Source: Aliamphritea spongicola
GTDB lineage: Bacteria > Pseudomonadota > Gammaproteobacteria > Pseudomonadales > Balneatricaceae
Reading direction: 5' to 3'
NCBI GenBank assembly: GCA_024347235.1
Contig: AP025283.1
Location: 4,154,001 to 4,218,000 of the forward strand
Length of the DNA: 64,000 bases
Made by a program: the position numbers and the translations under genes. The stretch's first letter is position 1. Each line of letters opens with the position of its first letter. The notes beneath the pieces were generated by a model. The model saw only the letters and a program-made list of their open reading frames with translations, did no database searches and had not been told where the DNA came from. Of this stretch, positions 12,137 to 22,335 are shown piece after piece.

Positions 12137-14375
12137 ATGAAACTGAATAATAAAAATAAGCTGCTGTGCAGTATTCTGAGCCTGCTGGTTCTGGGCCTGC
12201 TCGCATCAGCACTGGTTGCTTATTTACATATCAGCAGTGCACAGCGTCAGGCACTGCAAAATGAGCATTTGGTCAAAGCCCGCGCCACCACCGAAAAACT
12301 GACCCACTGGCTCAGTGAAAACCTCGCCATCGTCAGCCACTATGCCGATGTTATTGCCGAACATCCTCTGGGGCTGTACGACAATCCTGCCCTCCAGGAT
12401 TACCTCAGCCAGAGTACGGCCACCGGCCGGTTCGACTACATCAGCTACAGCCTGGAAAGCGACGGCTATATGTGGATCAACGACTGGGAAATCCCCCAGG
12501 GCTACAATCCCCGTCTGCGCCCCTGGTATATCAGCAGTAAGCAGGCCATGCGCCCCACCATCCCGGAACCCTATCTGAGCGTCGATGCCGATCCTCACCG
12601 CTATCTGGCTGTGACCGCACCTTTACTCCGTGATGGTCACTTTATCGGCATGGTACTGGGTGATGTACCTATGGAGTTCGTCAAGAATACCGTCATGGAC
12701 ACCCGACTAGACTTCAATGGCGAAGTTTTCATTACCAACCACCAGGGTAAAATTCTGATTCACAAAAATGAACAGATGGAAGGCTTAAGCCAGCAAACCC
12801 TGCTGGGGAAAACCTTCCGGCCAGCAGCAAAGACGCTCAGGAATCCCTCAGCCCTGACCTGCAGCAAGCCGGCAATTCACAGATCCTGGAAACGGAAAAT
12901 TACGTATATACGGTTTCATCAATCGGCGTGGCCGGCTGGCAACTGGTGCTGGCCCAGCAGAAGAGCATTCTCAATAAACAACTGCTCAGATCGACCCTTA
13001 ATCTGCTCAGTGCATTTGTGGGTATTTTCCTGATGACGCTGACCCTGCTGTTCATTTCGAACCGCCATGTGTTTTCCCCCTGCTGAACCTTCTGGAACAG
13101 GACGCCAATACCGGACTGGCCAATAAACGTACCTTCAAGGATCACATCAGTCATCAGTATATCGACGCCAATATTCCCGGCATGCTGCTGATCATTAACG
13201 TTAACAACTTCAACCTGCTGACCGCCGCGTTATCCGGCCCTGCCATCGCGCAGCTGCAAAACGAAATCAAATCCCGGATCCTGCAAACCTTACCGCCGGA
13301 TATTCAGCTGGGCATGTTTTCTGAAAACCGCTTCATTGCTTTTCTGCCGAATCACGGCCATATGGAGCAACGTGATCAGCTGTTTAAGCTGCAGCAGCTG
13401 CAGGAAACTCTGACCCACTATTACACCGTCAAAGATCAGCAGATCACCTGTACGTTCCGTCAGGGTGTCAGTTTCTTCCCACAGCACGGTACCCATATTG
13501 AACAACTGATTGACCGGGCGTTTTCAGTGATGGGGAACGCTAAAAAAACGCCAGCAGCGGGAATATTGCAGTCTACAGCCCCGACGTCGATCAGCAGCTC
13601 AGTGAAGACCTGCGTATCTTCAGCGCCATTCATAACGGCCTGCGCAACCATGAGTTTGAGCTGGCATTCCAACCCCAGTACGACCTTAACCAGGAAGCCT
13701 TTAAAGGCGTTGAAGTTCTGCTGCGCTGGTATTCAGGCGAGTTAGGCAGGCAAGTATCCCCGCTGAGTTCATTCCTATTTCTGAAGCTTCAAACCTGATT
13801 ATCAGTCTGGGGACTTTGTTATTCGCGCCACACTGCAGCAAATTACCCTGTGGCGCGAACAGGGCATTCATTTTGACACGGTCAGCATCAACATTTCCCC
13901 GAAGCAACTACTACAGCATAATTTTGTCGATAAGCTGGTTGCTGCAACTGAACGGTTTCAGGTGCCTCCGGAACAGATCGAACTGGAGATCACTGAGTCC
14001 CTGTTATTTGACGACCCTGACCTGTGCATTGAACTTCTGCAACAACTCAGGTCGCTGGGGTTCACCATTGCCATTGATGACTTTGGTACCGGTTATTCAT
14101 CCCTGCAATACCTCAAGCTGTTACCGGTGGATAAGCTGAAAGTAGACCGGGCCTTTATTAAAGAACTGGAGACCGATCCGAAAGATCAGGTAATCATCAG
14201 CATGGTGACGGACATGGCCAAGGCACTGGGATTCTCAACCCTTGCAGAAGGCGCTGAATCAGCACCACAGGTTGAGATACTGCGTCAGGCAGGCTACGAC
14301 ATGGTTCAGGGATATTATTACGCCAGACCGATGTCAGCGACCGCACTCATCCAGTTTATCAACAGGCAGACCTGA
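12137..14375 (+). CDS. dCache sensor with degenerate GGDEF and EAL (frameshifted)
   Basis: This is a membrane-bound c-di-GMP phosphodiesterase candidate of about 746 aa. A TM at residues 9-31 precedes a dCache domain with GYNPRLRPWY (122-131), Y146 and D176, matching the residue spacing reported for amino-acid-binding dCache domains. A second TM lies near 12990-13060. The GGDEF site is replaced by SENRF (FSENRFIAFLPN), so cyclase activity is unlikely. The EAL domain has EVLLRW, NISPKQL, EITES, DDFGTGYSS, KVDR and QGYYYARPM, so hydrolysis looks intact despite EVL for EAL. Shifts occur near 12815, 13075, 13545 and 13740-13800. It may work with the response regulator that follows. Confidence 0.8.
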
Positions 14376-14572
14376 CCCTTATCAGGCCAGAACACGGCCA
14401 GAAAAAGATTCAATAACCGTTGTTTAATCATCCCGGTGAAGAAGTACGCGTTTCGGGTAATGACTGCTTAAAGCTGTTGTAAACGCATGATATGCTTCGC
14501 TCAATCAGATTTTACTTCAGTAATACGTCATCCGCACGACCCGGTATACATCAACCAGAGTGAAGTACATTA

Positions 14573-15344
14573 ATGGCTGGACTAAAAGCAATCATTGTCG
14601 ACGACGCCCGTTTTATTCGCGACCTTGTCACCAAGATTCTGCGGGATGCATTCCCGGACTCCCAGGTAAAATCCGCCGAAAACGGTGAAGCCGGCAAACA
14701 GCTACTCGCCAAAGAAACCTTCGATATTGTCCTGTGTGACTGGGAAATGCCAGGGATGTCCGGCCTTGAACTGTTACAGTGGACCCGCCAGCAACCCAGC
14801 TATCAGACCGTGCCTTTTCTGATGATCACCAGCCGGGGTGAACGGGAATACGTGCTCAAGGCCGTCAGCTCAGGGGTTAACGACTACATCGGAAAACCTT
14901 TTGAGCCACAGCAACTGGTGGACAAAGTAAAACTCTGGCTGGCAAAGGCGGGGAAACCAGCCCAGCCGCCCGTCAGCGGGCTGCACAGTTACTGGCATCC
15001 GTTGATTCACCGGCAGCGAAAAAGCCGCGCCCAAGCCTAAAGGGATGGCGCAGTTACGCTTTGGCGGCACCACCCATAAATGTGCCATCAAGGAACTGAC
15101 CCTTCAGTTCGCCAAAGTCGCGATCAAACATGAAGGTAAGCTCCCGGCCATTTTTGAACAGGCGGTTGTGGATATTGAACAGCAAAACGGTAAAGGCGTG
15201 GCCCGGATCAACGGTTTTGTCCGTGCTATTTCTGCACTGGAGCCGGATATGAACTCCAGCTTCATTGACGTCAACATTCACTTCAGTGATAACGATGCGG
15301 ACAAGATGGAAGTTCTGTCCCATTACATGTCGAGAATGAAATAA
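14573..15344 (+). CDS. Response regulator with probable PilZ-like domain (frameshifted)
   Basis: An N-terminal receiver (residues 1-125) has the acidic pocket IIVDDARFIRD, the phospho-acceptor aspartate in LCDWEMPGMSG, the conserved threonine/serine in MITSRGE and lysine in IGKPFEP. After a linker rich in alanine, proline and lysine, a roughly 100-residue domain follows (LRFGGTTHKCAIKELTLQFA to HYMSRMK) whose strand pattern looks like a divergent PilZ domain; this assignment is tentative. Two shifts lie between about 14970 and 15040, restoring a linker that reads AAQLLASVDSPAAKKPRP. If PilZ-like, it would receive both phosphate and c-di-GMP signals, fitting the two c-di-GMP enzymes just upstream. 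Confidence 0.65.
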
Positions 15345-15360
15345 GCTAAACCTTACACAC

Positions 15361-15387
15361 AAAAAGCACCGCATAGCGGTGCTTTTT
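15361..15387. terminator. Strong bidirectional terminator
   Basis: A perfect 12-base inverted repeat (AAAAAGCACCGC / GCGGTGCTTTTT) surrounds an ATA loop. It carries A and T tracts on opposite sides, so it can end both the response regulator (plus) and the glutathione S-transferase (minus). Confidence 0.9.
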
Positions 15388-15403
15388 ATTTCATACCGGC
15401 TGT

Positions 15404-16063
15404 TCAGCCATCAAATGCCTGGCCAACTTCAGCATCTTCCAATACTTCTTCTTCCTCAGCAGACGCCGCCACCCACTCCATAATGGCCGGATGCGCCATC
15501 ACGGTCTCAACATAGGCTTTACTCAACGGGCTGATCGCCGGACCATAAGTATTGAACCGCAGCGCAACCGGTGCGTACATGAAGTCAGCAATGCTCAGCT
15601 CACCAAACAACCAGGGACCAATTTCCTGATGTTCATAACGTAGCTCCTGCCACATCAGGTCGATACGCCAGACGTCTTTCAACGCTTCGGTAGAGAGGTC
15701 AACAAAACGCCGCGCCCGGCAGTTCATTGGCAATTCTTCACGCAAAGCCATAAAGCCGGAATGCATTTCACAGCTGATCGCCCGGGCCTGTGCCCGTTTA
15801 GCCGGGTCAGAGGGCCAGGCTTCGCCGTTCAGGCAGGTATCGTTGAGATATTCACAGATCGCCAGCGAGTCCCAGACTTTTACGTCACCATCAATCAGCG
15901 CGGGTACCTTAGCCGTCGGTGAAACAGCTTTGATCTGCTCTGCAAATTCCGGGGTTCGCAGCGCCAGACGGCGTTCATCGAACTCTATGTTGCAGGCCTT
16001 CAACATCAGCCACGGCCGTAAAGACCAGGATGAATAATTCTTGTTGCCGATGATTAATTCCAA
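15404..16063 (-). CDS. Glutathione S-transferase family protein
   Basis: This soluble protein of 219 aa has an N-terminal thioredoxin-like domain (ELIIGNKNYSSWSLRPWL; then PTAKVPALIDGD and WDSLAICEYL for glutathione binding) and an all-helical C-terminal domain. The open frame extends further upstream, but the likely start is TTG at 16061-16063: an AAGAGG ribosome site (16071-16076) lies at the right distance and the family fold starts there. It is one of the few uninterrupted genes in the window. A second GST follows upstream on the same strand and a LysR regulator diverges beyond, suggesting a detoxification or stress unit. Substrates are unknown. Confidence 0.85.
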   Translation of the reverse strand: MELIIGNKNYSSWSLRPWLMLKACNIEFDERRLALRTPEFAEQIKAVSPTAKVPALIDGDVKVWDSLAICEYLNDTCLNGEAWPSDPAKRAQARAISCEMHSGFMALREELPMNCRARRFVDLSTEALKDVWRIDLMWQELRYEHQEIGPWLFGELSIADFMYAPVALRFNTYGPAISPLSKAYVETVMAHPAIMEWVAASAEEEEVLEDAEVGQAFDG

Positions 16064-16098
16064 AATACGTCCTCTTGTATCATGTGCGCATTGCGCAT

Positions 16099-16694
16099 TT
16101 ATGCCATAGACAAATAATTCTGTTGCGTCTGAATGCGCCCTATCCATGCCTGAATTGCCGGATACCCGGACAAATCAAAGCCGCCCTCATCCGCCACATG
16201 GGTATACGCATACAACGCAATATCCGCTGCTGACAGCTGGTGATCCACCAGAAAGGGGCTTTCCTGCAGCTGCTGTTCCATCACCTGCAGTGCCCGGTGA
16301 CCGCCGGCCTGCTTGGCTTCATATTCTGCACGGCGGCTCTCCGGCAGCCCCAGATAACGGGCAATGAACCGGGCAACGGCAATGTAGGGTTCATGACTGT
16401 ACTGTTCAAAAACATCCACTGCATAATTCTGCCCCGGGCAAAACGGTCTTCCCGCCACAGTGCCGTCCCTTCTGTCAGATAACTCAGAATGGCATTGGAC
16501 TCAGAAAGATAGCGGCCATCGTCCAGCTCCAGTAACGGAATCTTGCCATTAGGATTCTTCTTCAGAAACTCAGGGGTATGGGTCTGGCCCTGCAGAATAT
16601 CCACAGCGACCCATTCATACTCAAGCTCCAGTAATGCTGCGGTCAGCAAAGCTTTGTAACAGTTACCTGACTGAGCATCGCCATAAATTTTCAT
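16099..16694 (-). CDS. Glutathione S-transferase (frameshifted)
   Basis: About 198 aa with a GST N-terminal domain (MKIYGDAQSGNCYKALL, NPNGKIPLLELDDG, LSESNAILSYL) and a helical C-terminal domain (HQLSAADIALYAYTHVADEG). One shift in the C/G run near 16435 splits it; across it, REDRFARG continues to QNYAVDVFEQYSHEP. It differs clearly from the GST downstream, so this is not a recent duplication. The start ATG at 16692-16694 faces the LysR gene starting at 16855, a layout typical of a LysR regulator controlling its divergent neighbour. Confidence 0.8.
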
Positions 16695-16854
16695 GGGGTT
16701 CCTCTCCCTTCCTGTGCCGGTTACACGTTCGCCAGACCGGTCTTATCAGCTGTCCGGCCAGCACATCTTTTACCCGGCTATTCTGGCCTCTTGCATTTAC
16801 GGCCACCAGCGAATAGTTTTGATGCCTCCCATTCTGATTGCTAATGAATACCTT

Positions 16855-17688
16855 ATGGACATTGATGCTTTGCGCAGTTTCATCGCTTTTGTTGATACCG
16901 GCAGTTTTACCCGGGCGGCAAAGCAAATCTTCCGCACCCAGGGTGCGGTCAGCATGCAGATGAAAAAGCTCGAGGAAGAAACCGGGCGTTGCCTGTTTAC
17001 CAAAGAAGGTCGCAATCTCAGCCTGACAGATGATGGCCGGAAACTGGTGAGCTATGCCCGGCGGATTCTGGCCCTGCACGATGAAGCATTGGGGGAATTT
17101 TCTCTGACCGCCGGCATGCAGCCATTACGCATCGGCTGCCCGGATGATTATGCCCAGGAGATTTTTCCGGATCTGGTCACCATGCTGCTGGAAGAATATC
17201 CACACCTGCCAATTCGCCTCCTGTGCGACAACAGCAGTGGCCTGCGACAGGCGCTGGATCAGGGCAAACTGGATCTGGCCATTCTGACCAGGGCACCGGA
17301 TAAGGAAGAAGGTTACCTGCTGCGTCACGATCACGGCGTCTGGGTGCATGCCGGCTTTCCGGAATTACAGCACCAGGCAGTATTGCCACTGGTCCTGTAT
17401 GAAGCGGACTGTAAATTTCACTCCAGCGCGGTAGACGGCCTGGAAAAACAGGGGCAGCGCTTTCAGGTACTCTGCGCGTCCAGCAGCGCCACGGCAATCA
17501 AAAGCCTGCTGCGCCGCGGTATCGGAATTGGTGCACTGGCATCTTCAACCATTGATGCCGGGCTGGAACCCTGCACCCGCTCAGACCTGCCAACCCTGCC
17601 GATGGTGGATATCGTACTGGCCGTTGCGCCTACCCTCACCCGCTGGTCGGCACATCGATGGCCCGAAAACTCAGTAAAAAATGCTTAG
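16855..17688 (+). CDS. LysR-type transcriptional regulator
   Basis: The helix-turn-helix is evident (MDIDALRSFIAFVDTGSFTR, then QGAVSMQMKKLEEETGR). ATG 16855 is chosen because the homologous region starts there; the frame stays open to 16693 but the extension has no LysR features. The effector domain runs to about residue 260. The last 15 residues (HRWPENSVKNA) look foreign, and the alternative frame reads TPLVGTSMARKLSKK with a stop at 17733-17735, so a shift near 17640 is possible and the real protein may be about 293 aa. It is divergent from the two GST genes and is their likely regulator. Confidence 0.8.
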   Translation: MDIDALRSFIAFVDTGSFTRAAKQIFRTQGAVSMQMKKLEEETGRCLFTKEGRNLSLTDDGRKLVSYARRILALHDEALGEFSLTAGMQPLRIGCPDDYAQEIFPDLVTMLLEEYPHLPIRLLCDNSSGLRQALDQGKLDLAILTRAPDKEEGYLLRHDHGVWVHAGFPELQHQAVLPLVLYEADCKFHSSAVDGLEKQGQRFQVLCASSSATAIKSLLRRGIGIGALASSTIDAGLEPCTRSDLPTLPMVDIVLAVAPTLTRWSAHRWPENSVKNA

Positions 17689-17944
17689 CCAGAGCGCAAC
17701 CTGAGGCCATCTTTCTCCGGTTGCGCCAGCAATGAATTCAATTGCGACATCACTACCCAAAGTGACAAAGTAATCCCCGCCGCACCCTTGCTCCTGCTTA
17801 TCTCATCAGCATAAAGTGCCCAAACCAAAGTCTAATACGTGTCATTAAAAATCTAAAACAGACCGGCGAGCCTTTGGATGCCTCTTCGGAAAATGCATTT
17901 CACAATGCCGCATAATAATTAGATGTCTGCTCAGGAGTAGTCTG

Positions 17945-19892
17945 ATGCCAATTCGCAGTCAGTTCATTTTAGCCCTACTTATAAGTATCGTGATTCCGGT
18001 CGCCTGTATCACCTCACTTGCCATATTTGAATTCAGAAAAAGTGCCGTCGGTAACTTTGAGCAAGCCAGCCTGAGCGAAATACGCCAGGTGGATAATGCT
18101 TTCAGCCTTTACCTGAACGGTTTAGCCGAAGATGTTGCTTACCTGGCCAAAAAGCCTGAACTGAGCCAGCTGGACGGCAGTGCTGCCAAGTACGTGGACA
18201 AAGCCCCTGCTCAGATGACACCGCTTCAAAACGGTGAGAAAGAAGCAGCGGTATTCCGCCTGTTCGACACCTTCGGCCAGGCCCGCCCTGATCTGACTTA
18301 CGTATTTCTGGGCCTGAGCGACGGCGCCTACATCCAGTGGCCAAGCGGTAAAAACGGCCAGAATTACGACCCGCGTAAACGTCCGTGGTATGCATCCGGA
18401 GAAGCGGCCAACGGCCGGATTATCCGCGCGCCGGCCTATAAAGATATCAACACCGGTGCACCACTGGTGGATTATCTGGTGAAATTCAAAACAGAAAGCG
18501 GTCTGACCGGTGTCGTCGGGGTGGATGTAACCCTGGACAAACTGACCGAGATGATCAAACAGGTTAAGTTTGGCCAGTCCGGCTATGTCATGATGATTGA
18601 AGATACCGGCACTATTCTGGCGGACCCTTCCAACCCGGATAACAACTTCAAGCCAGTCAGCGAACTGGGGATGCCTTTACCCGCCAGATTGCTGCTGAAG
18701 GTATTTCCGAAGTGGAAATCGATGGCCAGAACTGGTTTGCCACCGTATACGTTTCCCCGACTCTGGGCTGGAAGTTTGTTGGCCTGGTACCTGCCGGTGA
18801 AGTGTTCGCTGTTATCGATGAACTGGCCGGTCTGATTCTGCTGATGAGCCTGGTGTTAGTCGGTATCTTTATTGCGTTTGCTGCCTGGTTTGCCAACCGG
18901 ATCACCAAACCGATGCATGTGATCACTACAGGACTGCAGGAAATCGCCAATGGTGAGGGTGACCTGACTCGCCGGCTGGATATTAAGGGTAAAAACGAAT
19001 CCGCCCAAATGGCCGAAGCCTTTAACAGCTTTATCGGCACCATCAATACCCTGATCAGTGAAATTAAATCCAATGCAAATCAGGTAGGCAGCTTTGCTCA
19101 GGAAGCCAACGAAGTTTCCACCGAGGTCAGCCAGGTCGCTACTCAGCAGTCCCGCTCCATTGAGGGGTTTCCACCGCCTTCTATGAAATGGTTACCGCCT
19201 CCAATGAAGTGGCTCAGCACTGTACCCTGACGGCTGATGCTGCAAACAACAGCCAGCAGCAGGTGGAAGAAGGCCGTAAGCTGATCGTGAATACCTCCTC
19301 TCTGGTGAATGAGCTGGAAGCGATTATCGTCGATTCGAACCAGGCGATGGCTGAGCTGGCGGATGAATCCCGCAACATTACCAGCATTCTGGAAACCATC
19401 CGCGGCATTGCCGGCCAGACTAACCTGCTGGCCCTGAACGCCGCGATTGAGGCGGCCCGTGCCGGTGAAAGCGGCCGTGGTTTCGCGGTGGTTGCCGATG
19501 AAGTCCGCACACTTGCACAGCGCACTTCAGAGTCTACCGAAGAGATCGACACCCTGATCACCAGCCTGACACAGCGGACCCAGGTGGTCTCTGAGAAGCT
19601 GTCCAGCAGCCTGGAAGGTTCGAAGCAAACGGTAGAAACCACTCAGCAAACTAAATCGGTCTTCGAGGCCATTGAGCAGTCGGTTGACAGTATCCGTGAT
19701 CTGGCCACACAGATTGCCTCTGCTGCCGAAGAACAGAACCTGGTCACTGAGGAAATTAATAAGAACATTCATGATCTGAATGATGAGGCCAGCCGGGCTC
19801 AGGGAATCGCTGAAGACTCCCGCCAGACATCAGACAAAATGAATGAGATTTCCACTGATCTGAACACCCTGGTCGGTCGGTTTAAAACCTGA
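17945..19892 (+). CDS. dCache methyl-accepting chemotaxis protein (frameshifted)
   Basis: This chemoreceptor of about 649 aa has TM1 at residues 8-28, a periplasmic dCache domain, TM2 near 18830-18890, HAMP ([20 protein letters not shown]) and a cytoplasmic signalling hairpin whose tip reads [16 protein letters not shown]. The ligand pocket shows Y141, R146, W148, Y149 (YDPRKRPWY), Y165 and D194, the set described for amino-acid-binding dCache receptors. A good AGGAG ribosome site lies at 17933-17937. Shifts occur near 18680 and in the 19160-19200 stretch, where [16 protein letters not shown] passes to [10 protein letters not shown]. It would signal through CheA/CheW encoded elsewhere. Confidence 0.88.
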
Positions 19893-19908
19893 TCAGCTGA
19901 CGAGAACT

Positions 19909-19942
19909 GGCGGTAAGGTTACTTATGAGTCACCTTACCGCC
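19909..19942. terminator. Perfect 11-base inverted repeat between convergent genes
   Basis: GGCGGTAAGGT at 19909-19919 is the exact complement of 19932-19942 and is followed by GATAATTTTA. It sits at the 3' end of the chemoreceptor and inside the last codons of the converging zinc-ribbon gene, so it probably ends the plus-strand transcript. Confidence 0.65.
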
Positions 19943-20170
19943 GATAATTTTATACGCCGGCACACCACGAATCAGGGTTTCCCGGGCAAAGCTGATGCCA
20001 CAGCCAGGGCACTGACAGGCCACCTCGGTATAGTCAGCAACAATCCGCTCCACAAAGCACTTTACCAGTGCCCCTTTACCGCCTTTACGGTACCGGAATA
20101 AAGGTGCCCTGCACTTGGCACAATAAATATCCACCGACTTTTCCGGCAGTTTTTTGTTCGGCTTAGCCAT
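19919..20170 (-). CDS. Small zinc-ribbon-like protein
   Basis: An intact 83-residue basic protein. It has CAKCRAPLF at residues 17-25 and CQCPGCG near residues 52-58, giving paired CxxC-type knuckles that would bind one zinc. Basic patches (KPNKKLPEK, RYRKGGKGA) suggest nucleic-acid contact, but I do not recognise a named family. Its last codons overlap the convergent terminator repeat. It lies 72 bases downstream of the binding-protein gene on the same strand. Confidence 0.7.
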   Translation of the reverse strand: MAKPNKKLPEKSVDIYCAKCRAPLFRYRKGGKGALVKCFVERIVADYTEVACQCPGCGISFARETLIRGVPAYKIIGGKVTHK

Positions 20171-20242
20171 CTATTACTCTGTTAATAACTTTCCCTGCCC
20201 TTTACCGCTACCGGTTATAACGGCATCGCAGCCGTGACTGGC

Positions 20243-21390
20243 TCAGGGAATCGTGCGGTAAATTTCATCAGATGCGCCTAATAATAACAGTGGCGGCTGA
20301 TAGCCCACCAGCTCAGCGCTCTTGAGGTTCACCGCCATTCTTACCGGTTCAACAAACAGTTGGGGTAACTGGTTAGGTTTGGCACCGTTAAAGATTTTCC
20401 CCATGGTCATGGCATGGAAATCCCCACCGCCCGGTGACCGGCCTGAGAAATGCTCATCAGGATTCCCTGACGCACTTCCCTGCCGCCGTTCTGGGAAAAC
20501 GTCGGGATTTTATGCTGATTCACGATGGATATCAGCCGGGGCAAACTGTTATCGGTAATCCCTCCCTGGGTCGTGACATAAATCGCATCCGTGTTTTTCA
20601 CCAGGGTTTTAAAACAGTCAATCACACTGGCTTCGGCCTGCCGAGTATCACTGATATCACTCAGGGTATAACAGGGAACCAGTGTAAAACCGCGGCGCTT
20701 TGCCAGTCGCTGCGCTTCACTCCAGCCAGCATAGCTGCGCCCGGCGTCACTGTCTTCCAGTGCGATACCTAAACGCCGGAACCCGACCAGATCGTGAAAC
20801 ACCCGCAACTGGCGTAAATACCGGTCCGGATCGACCCTGGCATGCACGTGATCAAACCCGGAATCATCAGCGCTTTTGACAATGCCGGCAGAGAGCGGAT
20901 TACTGGTTGAAATAATAAGCGTATTGGTCGCGTGATGGTCATTGGCCAGATCCTGTCCGGCCCAGGTACCGGCGGCAATCATCAGATCAATGTCCTGCTG
21001 TTCATTGAGACGGGACAATACTGCCTGTTGTACGCTTTTGCGCCGGTCATCATCCCAACCGGCGCTGTAATGGGCATCCGGCACAAAATGAATATAACGG
21101 CCGCTGGCTTCTTCACTGAGCCAGTGCCACAGATCGGCGGTTTGTTCCCCGGAGGTTTCCGGTAACGGCTTAGCCTCCAGCCAGCCCCTTTGCATCATGG
21201 CTCTGATGGTCGCGGTAAAGATCTTCCGGTAGTAAATGTATTCCCCGCCCTCCAGATAGCCAATACGCCAGGGTTTGCCGTTGTTGGTCGCCGGAGCCGA
21301 TGAAAAGTCTGGAAGTGTATTGGCCGCTGCCGGGCCGCCAATAAACAGAATGCTGCCCAGTAGCAGTGTGATAAAAGTCCGGATCAGCAT
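20243..21390 (-). CDS. ABC-type periplasmic binding protein (frameshifted)
   Basis: This exported protein of about 382 aa belongs to the ABC substrate-binding family PF04392. The signal peptide LIRTFITLLLGSILF ends near GGPAAA, and a two-lobed fold follows (WRIGYLEGGEY, IAAGTWAGQDL, RRLGIALEDSDAG). ATG 21388-21390 is preferred over the upstream TTG at 21405 because a GAGGGG ribosome site lies between them. One shift near 20410, in a G/C run, restores the C-terminus FHAMTMGKIFNGAKPNQLP and a stop at 20243. No permease or ATPase gene is adjacent. A second protein of this family lies at 26031, so both may serve as sensor co-receptors and not transport proteins. Confidence 0.75.
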
Positions 21391-21667
21391 GGACCTGCCC
21401 CTCAAAAATCGGTATATCGTGGTCCTTGCGCGGGCACTGTGTGCCTCTTTCTTGCCGTCCTGCTCACTGGCTGTTGATATCAGTTTCTGATAACCGGGAC
21501 AACCTTACTGCACCTCCGGTGAAACTGTGTCTGCATGTTCAGACCGGTGGCCTTTTCTGACACCGGTTAACAGGCAGTAATACAGTTCTCAATTCCAGTA
21601 TAGGCAAGCATATAGTGACGGCGTAGAATAGCAGCAAAATTATTACCCAAACCAGTGAATCCCTGCC

Positions 21668-22276
21668 ATGACCATCGAAAGCGCCATCAGCTTCTTTATT
21701 GCCATTTTTATTTTTGGCATTACGCCGGGCCCCGGCATTTTCGCCATTCTGGCCAAGGCAATGGTTCAGGGTGGCCGCGCCTGTTTCTGCTGGCGCTGGG
21801 AATGACAATCAGCGATATCTGCTACCTGATTCTTGCCTGTATGGGCCTGGCCACCATTGCTGAGCACTGGGGAAGTCTTTACGGTGATCCGCTGGGTCGG
21901 TGCAGGGTATCTGCTGTATCTGGGCTATAAACTCTTTACCAGCCCGATAAGTGACGCTGACAGCACAGAGGGTCACAGGAACCGCAGTGGCGACTTTCTG
22001 CAGGGCTTTCTGATTTCAGCCTCAAATCCTAAAGTTATTCTGTTTTATATTGCGTTTCTGCCCACCTTTATGGATCTGCAAAGCTTACAGGTTACCGATA
22101 TCGCACTGGCATCGGTGCTGACCTTAGTTGCCCTCATGGCCGGGTTGATGCTTATCGCTCACAGTGCACACTGGGCCAGTGCAAAACTTAAATCCGACCG
22201 GGCTCAGCAAAACCTAAACCGCAGTGCCGGCAGCATTATGATGGGCGCTGGCGTATATCTGATTGCCAGCCGCTGA
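21668..22276 (+). CDS. LysE/RhtB family exporter (frameshifted)
   Basis: A second LysE-type exporter of about 203 aa. The motif FGITPGPGIFAILAKAM near residues 14-30 marks the family, and SASNPKVILFYIAFLPTF is the usual mid-protein signature. Shifts occur near 21780 (GGRA to LFLLALGMTISD) and near 21870 (AEHWG to VFTVIRWVGAGYL). It is unlike the exporter at 6272 in sequence, so it is not a local duplicate. It precedes rlmG by 59 bases on the same strand but is probably functionally separate. The substrate is unknown. Confidence 0.8.
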
Positions 22277-22335
22277 TATCAGCGCTGTATCCCGTCCGTA
22301 CTTTTTACGCTGCAACCGTTAAACAGGCTTAATTC

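Noticed and set aside
15404..16147. Longer GST open frame from 16147
   Set aside because: The first 28 codons are outside the GST fold, and a ribosome site points to the TTG at 16061-16063.
16693..16854. N-terminal extension of the LysR gene to 16693
   Set aside because: The extension lies in the divergent promoter region, has no LysR features, and the DNA-binding domain begins exactly at ATG 16855.
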